From contig CAYURP010000002.1 in assembly GCA_964447175.1 (NCBI GenBank), positions 1-64,000 of the forward strand: DNA of 64,000 bases, in the 5' to 3' direction. Below the pieces are notes generated by a model. It was not told the DNA's origin. It searched no databases and worked only from the letters and a program-made list of their open reading frames with translations. The stretch's first letter is position 1, and every line of letters starts with the position of its first letter. This stretch comes from CAYURP01 sp964447175 (GTDB taxonomy: Bacteria > Zixibacteria > MSB-5A5 > SM23-73-2). Shown in pieces: positions 54,829 to 62,404 of this stretch. The position numbers were made by a program, and so were the translations under genes.

Positions 54829-56850
54829 ATGTCACCCAAGAAACGTCGAATAACAGCAGAGGATTTATATCGTTTTAAACTTATCTCTGATTGTAAAATC
54901 TCACCGGACGGAAGTCACATTGTATACTGCCTGCATAGAGTGGATAAAAAGACCGAGAAGAAGTATTCTAATCTCTGGATTGTGCCCACAGATGGAGGAT
55001 CTGCCCAGCAGTTCACTTATGGTGATCATTCAGATACCAAGCCACAATGGTCACCAAGTGGCAAAGAGATTGCTTTCATCTCCAATCGAAAGGATGAAAA
55101 ACAGTCCCAGATCTATATAATTCCCTTTGAAGGAGGGGAGGCGCGTCAATTGACTGATTTTAAGGGTGAGTTCGGAGGTTTTGAGTGGTCACCTGACGGG
55201 AAAAGATTTGTTTGCCAGTTCCGCAAAAAGGACAAAGAGGATATTGAGCGGGAGAAGGATGAGCAGAAGAAAAAACTGGGCGTGGTTTCACGTCACATAA
55301 CGCGTGTCTGGTTCAAGGAGGATGCCAGGGGATTCTTGCCCAAAGAGCGCTGGCATATCTGGGTAATTGATGCTCGCAGTGGCAATGGAAAACAATTGAC
55401 TCAAAGCGATGTTTACGATGAGTGGTTTCCGAGCTGGTCACCGGACGGAAAAGAGATAGTTTTCTGTTCCAATCGAACCAAAGATCCGGACCTTGATCCG
55501 AGTGTGATTGATCTTTTTGTTATAAAAGCTACAGGTGGTAGTTTTCGTGAAATAAAAACTCCACTGGGACCCAAGATGATGCCGGTTTATTCGCCGGATG
55601 GGAAATGGATCGCCTATACTGGTAAAGAGGGTAGGGGGCAGTACTGGAAAAATAACTCCCTGTGGATCGTCCCGGCTAATGGAAAGGGAAAAGCCAAAAA
55701 TCTAACTGGAAAATTTGATTTCAATGTCACCAATTGGACCATAAATGATTTGCCCGGCACTCCCCCTGACATCCCGATTACCTGGTCTAAAGACGGAAAA
55801 CGGTTGTATTTCCCGGTGGCAAAACATGGTAACGGATTTCTCAAAACAGTAGCACTGGATGGTAATAAGAAGAGTTTGCAATCTGTGATTGGTGATGAGG
55901 GGGTGGTGGGAGCTTGCAATTTCAGCAAGGACCAATCCAAGCTCTGTTATTTTCGCGGGGATATGAAAGATCCAGGTGAAGTCTGGATTAGAGATATGCT
56001 TACTGGTCGCTCTCGTAAACTGACCCAGGTCAACGATGACCTGCTGAAGACCATCAACCTGGGACAAATTGAAGAGGTTTGGTTCAAGGGTGCTGCAGGC
56101 AACAATCTGCAGGGCTGGATTCTCAAACCGCCCGGTTTTAACAAAATGAGGAAATATCCATCCATTTTAGAAATACACGGTGGACCAAGGGTGCAGTATG
56201 GTAACTATTTCATGCACGAGTTCTATTATTTAGCTGCGCAGGGATATGTGGTCTATTTCTGTAATCCCCGCGGGGGCCAGGGATACGGCGAGAAGTTCTC
56301 CAAAGCTATTCATAACAACTGGGGCACGGTGGACTATGATGATCTGATGGCCTGGACGGATTTTGTCAAGAGAAAACCATATATAAACAAAAAGAGAATG
56401 GGAGTCACAGGTGGCAGTTACGGCGGCTACATGACTAACTGGATCATAGGGCAAACCAATCAATTCGCAGCAGCGGTAACCCAGCGAAGCGTGAGCAACC
56501 TGATCAGTATGTATGGCTCCAGCGATTTCAACTGGGAGTTTCAACACGAGTTCAGCAACCTGTCTCCCTGGGAGGATTTTAAAAACTACTGGCGTCAGTC
56601 TCCAATGAAATACATCGGCGATGCTAAAACGTCTACCCTGGTGATTCACTCAGAGCAGGATTTACGCTGTGCCATGGAGCAGGGAGAGCAGGTCTTTGTG
56701 GCTCTGAAGAAATTAGGTGTAGACACCGAAATGGTACGCTTCCCGGACGAGCCTCATGGGCTTTCCCGGGGAGGTCGCACAGACCGCAGAATCGAAAGGC
56801 TGAAACATATGCTGCGCTGGTTTGATCGATATCTTAAAAAAAGAAAATAG
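54829..56850 (+). CDS. S9C-family prolyl oligopeptidase/acylaminoacyl peptidase
   Basis: ATG 54829 fits the ribosome-binding site AGGAG (54819-54823); ATG 54814 lies upstream of it. The 673-residue cytosolic peptidase has an N-terminal beta-propeller with WD40-like PD repeats (ISPDGSHIVYCL, WSPSGKEIAFIS, WSPDGKRFVCQF, YSPDGKWIAYTG) and a C-terminal alpha/beta hydrolase. The catalytic triad is visible: Ser530 (GGSYGGY), Asp611 (SEQDLRC) and His643 (DEPHGLS). The oxyanion-region motif EIHGGPRVQYGNYF is also present. No signal peptide. Likely peptide turnover. Confidence 0.92.
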   Translation: MSPKKRRITAEDLYRFKLISDCKISPDGSHIVYCLHRVDKKTEKKYSNLWIVPTDGGSAQQFTYGDHSDTKPQWSPSGKEIAFISNRKDEKQSQIYIIPFEGGEARQLTDFKGEFGGFEWSPDGKRFVCQFRKKDKEDIEREKDEQKKKLGVVSRHITRVWFKEDARGFLPKERWHIWVIDARSGNGKQLTQSDVYDEWFPSWSPDGKEIVFCSNRTKDPDLDPSVIDLFVIKATGGSFREIKTPLGPKMMPVYSPDGKWIAYTGKEGRGQYWKNNSLWIVPANGKGKAKNLTGKFDFNVTNWTINDLPGTPPDIPITWSKDGKRLYFPVAKHGNGFLKTVALDGNKKSLQSVIGDEGVVGACNFSKDQSKLCYFRGDMKDPGEVWIRDMLTGRSRKLTQVNDDLLKTINLGQIEEVWFKGAAGNNLQGWILKPPGFNKMRKYPSILEIHGGPRVQYGNYFMHEFYYLAAQGYVVYFCNPRGGQGYGEKFSKAIHNNWGTVDYDDLMAWTDFVKRKPYINKKRMGVTGGSYGGYMTNWIIGQTNQFAAAVTQRSVSNLISMYGSSDFNWEFQHEFSNLSPWEDFKNYWRQSPMKYIGDAKTSTLVIHSEQDLRCAMEQGEQVFVALKKLGVDTEMVRFPDEPHGLSRGGRTDRRIERLKHMLRWFDRYLKKRK

Positions 56851-56874
56851 ATTCTTCTGGTATGTTCTATAGTA

Positions 56875-57459
56875 ATGAGTTCTTTTGAGGAACCCCTTAA
56901 GGTTTTTAAGCTTTTAGCTGGTTTTAAAATACACTGGTTTGTGGCTGGTGGATGGGCTATAGATCTTTTTTTAGGCAAGGTAACCCGGGAGCACGAGGAC
57001 ATTGAAATAGTTATTTTCAGGTGCGATCAGCTGACGCTTCGAGATTACCTTAAGGATTGGGAATTCAAAAAAGTAATACCCGTACCCAAAATGCACACGG
57101 AACTCTGGAAAGAGAACGAATGGCTGGACTTGCCAGTTCATGAAATTCACGCCCAGAATTCGAACAGTGATCTGCCGCATCTGGAAATTCTTGTGAATGA
57201 ATCTTCTGGTGACGAGTGGAGGTTCCGCAGGAATCCTAATATCACTCGATCAATTTCAATGCTTGGCACTCGCTCTCAAAATGGTATACCTTTTTTAAAT
57301 CCTGAAATCATTCTGCTGTACAAGGCAAAAAATCCTAATCCTCAGGATGAAGCTGACTTCAAGAACGTTCGCAAGATACTGGGGCAAGAACCACGTGGCT
57401 GGCTAAAGCAGGCTGTCAAAGTCTGTTATCCCGGGCACCAGTGGCTTGAGACTCTGTAA
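56875..57459 (+). CDS. Aminoglycoside-2''-adenylyltransferase-like nucleotidyltransferase
   Basis: A 194-residue protein with the Aminoglyc_resit-type nucleotidyltransferase core: WFVAGGWAIDLFLGKVTREH followed by EDIEIVIFRCDQ. These include ANT(2'')/LinB-like enzymes that adenylylate antibiotics, but most genomic members have no shown resistance role. The metal-binding pair reads Asp-x-Glu. It starts 24 bases after the S9 peptidase gene and may be co-transcribed. No ribosome-binding site is obvious. Confidence 0.75.
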   Translation: MSSFEEPLKVFKLLAGFKIHWFVAGGWAIDLFLGKVTREHEDIEIVIFRCDQLTLRDYLKDWEFKKVIPVPKMHTELWKENEWLDLPVHEIHAQNSNSDLPHLEILVNESSGDEWRFRRNPNITRSISMLGTRSQNGIPFLNPEIILLYKAKNPNPQDEADFKNVRKILGQEPRGWLKQAVKVCYPGHQWLETL

Positions 57460-57564
57460 CTTTGATAAAGCTTAAAATCAAGAGTTAATAATGTAGTTCA
57501 TATTTAACTATATAAAAAGCGGATTCTATCTGGAAAAAGGTAGGCCAATTTGGAGGTGAGGTAG

Positions 57565-58134
57565 ATGAACGTTTTAGGAATATCCGGAACTCCCAGAGAA
57601 AACGGAAACAGCGAGATCCTGTTGGAGTATGCATTACGGCCATTTAAGGCAAGAGGATGGAATATCCTGCACCTTCGCCTGAGGGAGATGAACATCCATC
57701 CATGTCGAGCCTGTGAAGAATGCAAAAAGCAAGGGGAATGTATAACCGATGATGATATGCACACGGTCTATGACTCTTTTAGATGGTGTGACGCGATCCT
57801 GATTTCCAGTCCAGTTTATTCCCGTAATGTTTCCGCTCAGGTGATGGCTGTTTTAGATCGAAGCTACGCTTTAAATCATGAAAGAGCTTTGCAGGGAAAG
57901 GTTGGGGGAGCAATTGCCGTGGGACGGGGAACCTGCGGAGGACAGACCATCACCATAAACGGAATTTATAACTGGATGCTGAGCGCTGGCATGGTGTGTG
58001 TTCCAGGTGAATTAAATGGCGTTACTGCCGTAGCATCTGAGCCAGGGGATGTTCTGAAGCAGGAGAATCGCCTGAGGCAGGCTATAATTTTAGGTGAGAA
58101 CGTGTTGAATGTGGCTCACAAGCTGAAGTCATAA
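57565..58134 (+). CDS. FMN-binding flavodoxin-fold oxidoreductase, iron-sulfur flavoprotein type
   Basis: A 189-residue NADPH-dependent FMN reductase-like protein with ribosome-binding site TGGAGGTGAGG. The FMN phosphate loop is GTPRENGNSEILL (8-20). A Cys cluster CRACEECKKQGEC (48-60) with the following DDDM is typical of iron-sulfur flavoproteins. SSPVYSRNVSAQVMAVLDR (79-97) contacts the flavin. Likely an electron-transfer or quinone/aromatic reductase; partner unknown. Confidence 0.85.
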   Translation: MNVLGISGTPRENGNSEILLEYALRPFKARGWNILHLRLREMNIHPCRACEECKKQGECITDDDMHTVYDSFRWCDAILISSPVYSRNVSAQVMAVLDRSYALNHERALQGKVGGAIAVGRGTCGGQTITINGIYNWMLSAGMVCVPGELNGVTAVASEPGDVLKQENRLRQAIILGENVLNVAHKLKS

Positions 58135-58248
58135 TATCTGAAATTTATCGGGAGCGAGTATAAAACAGAATTTATGAGTTTATAAAAATAGACAAAATCT
58201 TACAAATGGATAAAGATGTAAAAAATTAAGTAACCAGGGAGTGCAATT

Positions 58249-58587
58249 ATGTCAGATATATTTCCGGAGCCAATAAGAAATCTGCCTGAAGCAGACGTTC
58301 CATTGAAAGGGGTTAAGGCATATCTTTCCCAATCGGAGACCCATCAGATTATTTTTATGGAATTCTCAGAAGATATCGAAGTGCAGGAGCATTCGCACGA
58401 AAGCCAATGGGGAATCATTCTGGCGGGTAAGATAGATTTGACTGTGGATGGTGTTAAACGGACGTATTCAAGAGGTGACCGCTACTTCATTCCTAAAGGC
58501 GTAAAACACGGGGCAAAGATATATGCAGGCTATGCTGACATGACATTTTTCAACCAGAAGGATCGCTACAAAGCAAAACAAGATTAG
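58249..58587 (+). CDS. Small cupin-fold protein
   Basis: A 112-residue single cupin domain. The metal-binding motif appears as EHSHESQWGIILAGKIDLTV (His pair and Glu/Gln), with a second motif GDRYFIPKGVKHGAKI containing the conserved His. Such small cupins bind metals or sugars and often act as stand-alone isomerases, dioxygenases or sensors; the substrate is unknown. Preceded by AGGGAG. It is a lone gene between the flavoprotein and tldD. Confidence 0.82.
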   Translation: MSDIFPEPIRNLPEADVPLKGVKAYLSQSETHQIIFMEFSEDIEVQEHSHESQWGIILAGKIDLTVDGVKRTYSRGDRYFIPKGVKHGAKIYAGYADMTFFNQKDRYKAKQD

Positions 58588-58801
58588 TCAACTCAATTAT
58601 CCAAAAGTTTGAAAGTATTTTAGCGTACCTCATCAAGATATGATTTCGGTCTAATCTAAAGGCTTGACTTAACATTTTATATCATTATCTTAATGACGGT
58701 CTGCAATTCTATAAAGACCCCTTAAATGAAGTAAATGGTTTGATAATTAAAGTCCTATGTTTCTTAGATGAATTAGTAAAAATGATTGAAAAGGAGGTAA
58801 T

Positions 58802-60166
58802 ATGTTCCAGAAGTTACGAGAAATCTTAAGCAAAATTGACGCTGATTATGCGGACGTCCGCTACGAGATCAAAAAGGAGTCTGTTATCTCATTCAGCGGA
58901 AAGGAGCTTACCCAGATCGGCTCTAATTCCACGGATGGATATGTGATAAGGGCGCTAAAAGACGGTGGGTTGGCTTCGGTTGTCTTCACCAAACAGTCCG
59001 ATGCTGAGAAAGCAGTCAGATCCGTGGTGGAGAACGCACAGCTGATTTCTAAAAACATTGATAAGCCGGTTAAGCTGGCGCAGGTGGAAAAAGCGAAGGA
59101 TACCTTTATCCCTACCTTGAAGGAGGACCCCAGAAAAGTTAGTATGGAGGAGAAACTGGAGTTGATTAGAAAGTATAATGATATAGTCCTGGGATTTGAC
59201 AAGATTGCCACCACAGCCATAGGCTACGAGGAGGTAATGAGGGAAAAATACTTCCTCAGCTCAGAGGGTTCAGAGATACGGGAGGATCTGATAACCACCA
59301 GGCTGAGAGGTGAGCTGATAAGCACAGAGGGTAACTTAAGGCAGAATATCCGGGTAGCTGCTGGCGGGAGCAACGGATTTTCCACTATCAGGGATCAGGA
59401 AAGCTATTTTGAGAAGCGAGCCAAAACAGTAATTGACCTTTTGAAAGCCAAGCCGGTCAAAGGCGGAACTTATAACTGTATTTTGAATCCCAGCATGGCA
59501 GGTGTTTTCACCCATGAGGCATTTGGCCATTTTTCCGAAGCGGATTTGATTGAGAACCTTCCGGCAATGCGGGAGAAAATGAAAATTGGAAACAAGCTGG
59601 GCAATGACATCCTGAATATAGCGGACAATGCTACATTACCGGATCAGCTCGGATTCTACAAATATGATGATGAAGGAATAAAGGTTCGACACACCCAGCT
59701 TATGAAAAATGGCGTTTTAACCGGTCATTTACATTCAAGAAGAACTGCTGCTGAATTCGGGGAACCCATCTCGGGCCACACAGTGGCTGAGGATTATCGC
59801 TATGCTCCCATAATCAGGATGGGGACCATATTCATCGAGCGGGGCAAGCATACCTTCGATGATCTGGTTAAAATGCTGGGCGATGGATTGTACGTCCTGG
59901 ATGCCAAGGGCGGCGAGACCTCCGGTGAGAATTTCAGTTTCGGTGCCCAGTATGCCTACCATGTGAAAAATGGCAAGGTGGGTGAGATGGTGCGGGATAT
60001 AAACGTCTCGGGCAACCTGTACCAGACATTGAAGAACATAAATGCAATCGGGAATGATTTTACCCTGTCAAAAGTTGGGGGCTGTGGCAAGTGGCAGGCT
60101 AATATCCGTTCCTGTTACGGGGGTCCGCATATACTTGTCAACAATCTCGTCATAGGAGGTGTGTGA
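58802..60166 (+). CDS. tldD: TldD metalloprotease subunit
   Basis: A 454-residue protein with consensus ribosome-binding site AAAGGAGG. It carries the family zinc motif HEAFGH (238-243) in VFTHEAFGHFSEADL, and the C-terminal GGCGKWQANIRSCYGGPHI found in TldD. With TldE it forms a heterodimeric protease that degrades unfolded peptides and matures some modified peptides. The next gene overlaps it (TGATG) and encodes the TldE partner, confirming the pairing. No modified-peptide precursor is evident next to them. Confidence 0.93.
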   Translation: MFQKLREILSKIDADYADVRYEIKKESVISFSGKELTQIGSNSTDGYVIRALKDGGLASVVFTKQSDAEKAVRSVVENAQLISKNIDKPVKLAQVEKAKDTFIPTLKEDPRKVSMEEKLELIRKYNDIVLGFDKIATTAIGYEEVMREKYFLSSEGSEIREDLITTRLRGELISTEGNLRQNIRVAAGGSNGFSTIRDQESYFEKRAKTVIDLLKAKPVKGGTYNCILNPSMAGVFTHEAFGHFSEADLIENLPAMREKMKIGNKLGNDILNIADNATLPDQLGFYKYDDEGIKVRHTQLMKNGVLTGHLHSRRTAAEFGEPISGHTVAEDYRYAPIIRMGTIFIERGKHTFDDLVKMLGDGLYVLDAKGGETSGENFSFGAQYAYHVKNGKVGEMVRDINVSGNLYQTLKNINAIGNDFTLSKVGGCGKWQANIRSCYGGPHILVNNLVIGGV

Positions 60167-61476
60167 TGGAGAAATTACTGGAAATGGCTAAAAAGGTATG
60201 CGACAAGTCAGAGGTTTATTCGGTGGAATATACCAACAATCACGTTTCATTTGAAAATGCCAAACTTCAGAACATAGATAACAAGTTTCAGTCAGGGTTA
60301 AGTCTGAGAATAATCAAAGACGGTAAGCTGGGATTTGCCTACACCAGGAATCTGATAAATCGGGAAGAGCTTGTGCAGAATGCCCTTGAGTCTTTGAAAG
60401 GTGGAGTGGAGGCAGAGTATGATTTTCCTTTGACCAATGATCTTCCCAAGCTCAATACCTATGATTCATCTATGGAAAAGCTTTCAGGCAGGGATATGGT
60501 GAATGAGTGTGCTCGGGTGTGCGATCACTTAAAATCCAATACGGACGGTGAGATCGAGATGAATTCACTTGCCGTCACAGATAAGTTACGCATCATAAAC
60601 ACCGAGGGAACCGACATCACCGGGCAAAGCACCACCTACGCCATGTTCGGAGCTATAACCTATCCCGGAGTCGGCACAGGCATCTTGAGATTTTTCCAGG
60701 ATAAAAAATTCGATAAGTTTCCTGACGACACAGCAAACGATATGATCCAGCTTTACCAGGCATCCTCCAAAGTTGTGGAAATCAAAGGGGGCAAGATGAA
60801 GGTGATGTTTATGCCCAACAGCTGGATTACGCTCACCTGGAGAATCTCAAGCGGCACAAGCTCCAAATCGGTTTACGAGAAAATCTCGCCTGTGGCAGAT
60901 AAGGTGGGAAAGAAGATATTCGATGAAAAACTCACCATCTGTGACGATCCCTTAGACGATAAATTCCCCGGAGCCCGGGCATTCGATGATGAGGGAGTCA
61001 AATGCAGGCCCTTAACCCTGGTGGAAAACGGGGTATTGAAAAGCTTTTACTATGATCTGGACTACGCCAAAAAGATGAAAGCTAAATCCACCGGACACGG
61101 GTACAGAACGTCAATGTGGGGAGGGGATTCCATTACAATGAAGCCCATACCAGCCCTTTCTCACTTAAGAGTAAAAACCGGCAATAAGTCCTTCTCGGAT
61201 TTGTTAAAATCAATGGACAAAGGCATCATAATCGAAGGAGCATTAGGACCCCACAGTGGAAACATACCCAATGGAGATTACTCAGTTGGTATCAGTCCGG
61301 GATTGTATGTGGAGAACGGCGAGATAGTAGGCCGGGTAAAGGACGTAATGGCAGCAGGCAATATCTACGAGACCTTGAAAAACGTCGTGGATATCGGCGA
61401 CACCCTATATCCCACCTGGTTTGGTGCCTGGGTGCCGGCAATAGTATTCGACAACGTAAGCGTCGCCGCGAAGTAG
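60166..61476 (+). CDS. pmbA: TldE/PmbA metalloprotease subunit
   Basis: A 436-residue partner of TldD. ATG 60166 sits six bases after AGGAGG; an in-frame GTG at 60163 is the alternative. It lacks the HExxxH motif, as TldE does, and shows the family end motifs: KGIIIEGALGPHSGNIPNG, DYSVGISPGLYVENGEIVG and KDVMAAGNIYETLKNV. It completes the peptide chamber and binds the substrate. Overlap with tldD indicates tight co-expression. Confidence 0.92.
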   Translation: MEKLLEMAKKVCDKSEVYSVEYTNNHVSFENAKLQNIDNKFQSGLSLRIIKDGKLGFAYTRNLINREELVQNALESLKGGVEAEYDFPLTNDLPKLNTYDSSMEKLSGRDMVNECARVCDHLKSNTDGEIEMNSLAVTDKLRIINTEGTDITGQSTTYAMFGAITYPGVGTGILRFFQDKKFDKFPDDTANDMIQLYQASSKVVEIKGGKMKVMFMPNSWITLTWRISSGTSSKSVYEKISPVADKVGKKIFDEKLTICDDPLDDKFPGARAFDDEGVKCRPLTLVENGVLKSFYYDLDYAKKMKAKSTGHGYRTSMWGGDSITMKPIPALSHLRVKTGNKSFSDLLKSMDKGIIIEGALGPHSGNIPNGDYSVGISPGLYVENGEIVGRVKDVMAAGNIYETLKNVVDIGDTLYPTWFGAWVPAIVFDNVSVAAK

Positions 61477-61504
61477 TGTATGGTTGATAGTTATTAGTAG
61501 TTAG

Positions 61505-61650
61505 TAAAGATCAAAACATATAGCCCGTAGGCTGGGCACCCTTGCCCAGCCGTAGATTCGGAAGGGCTGGTCATGCCATAGGCAGATCCCTGCCAACGAA
61601 AGTAAAGACATATATCCCGTGTAGGTCGGGCACCCCTGCCCGACCACCCT
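61505..61650. repeat. Palindromic repeats after tldE
   Basis: The gap 61477-61876 has no supported gene. Two 9-bp hairpins, GGCTGGGCA/TGCCCAGCC with loop CCCT (61530-61551) and GGTCGGGCA/TGCCCGACC with loop CCCC (61624-61645), share loop and inner stem. Between them lies a 20-base segment (61567-61586) that is the exact reverse complement of 46903-46922. Confidence 0.65.
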
Positions 61651-61876
61651 CTCCTCCTTTTTTCACGGTTATAGATTCTCTACAAAATAAAAGCTTGACT
61701 GAAGGGGTAAATGAACATAGTTTTATAATAGTTGAAGCTTTTGCGAATTTGGAATTTTCGGGTGGTTCACAGTAGCCAAGTACAACTCAGAATCTGGGAA
61801 TTAGAAAATGTCGATGCTGAAAGACTAAGAAGCATGGGCAGTTTTATTGCTGTATGGCCAAAAAGAGGAGGCTTAA

Positions 61877-62335
61877 ATGAAGTACTTAGATCGAGCTAAA
61901 GAAATCATTGAAGAATTCCGTAAAGTAAGTCATTTGCCTGTTGACTTAGACGAACTTTGCTTTGAGATCAAAGCTCCAGAAGACCATGAAAGAGGGAGAA
62001 GGTTCTTTTTGTTTGCTCGAGATTTCAATCAAGCTGGCGCAGTTGAGTTTGAAATAAAGTGTGTACTCGGTACAATCGAGGACCCTATAGCTTGTGTGAA
62101 TCTCGCGCTCCTTAATGGACGAAATTGTGGATACAAGCATGGTCTTTTTGCATGCGGCTTACGCGCAGATCCCTCGGTTCCTCCGTTTTTTGTTTTGGCG
62201 AGACGCATGGCATTTGCCCCTTCGACTTTTGCACGAGAGGCGGGTGGTATGCTTTGGGCAGAGCTTATCCCCATTATACGTCCGCCTTTTACATCTATGG
62301 AATTAGAAGCCCCGGAGGGTGTTTCCTTGTTTTAG
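61877..62335 (+). CDS. Hypothetical protein upstream of the STAND gene
   Basis: A 152-residue predicted cytosolic protein with a good ribosome-binding site (AGAGGAGG). It opens with an amphipathic charged helix (KYLDRAKEIIEEFRK) followed by a mixed, rather Cys-containing region; no signal peptide or membrane helix. I do not recognise a family. It lies 69 bases upstream of the NB-ARC/STAND gene on the same strand; the pair may be one module. Coding probability is moderate, since other frames here are also open. Confidence 0.5.
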   Translation: MKYLDRAKEIIEEFRKVSHLPVDLDELCFEIKAPEDHERGRRFFLFARDFNQAGAVEFEIKCVLGTIEDPIACVNLALLNGRNCGYKHGLFACGLRADPSVPPFFVLARRMAFAPSTFAREAGGMLWAELIPIIRPPFTSMELEAPEGVSLF

Positions 62336-62404
62336 AATGATTGCTAATTTCTCTCGATGCATCGCCATTAGGAAATATTGAGGCTTATGAAGGAGTGAGT
62401 TAGA

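Noticed and set aside
62115..62340. Alternative plus-strand frames overlapping the 152-residue gene
   Set aside because: They lack ribosome-binding sites; the frame from 61877 has one, though its coding status is still only moderate.
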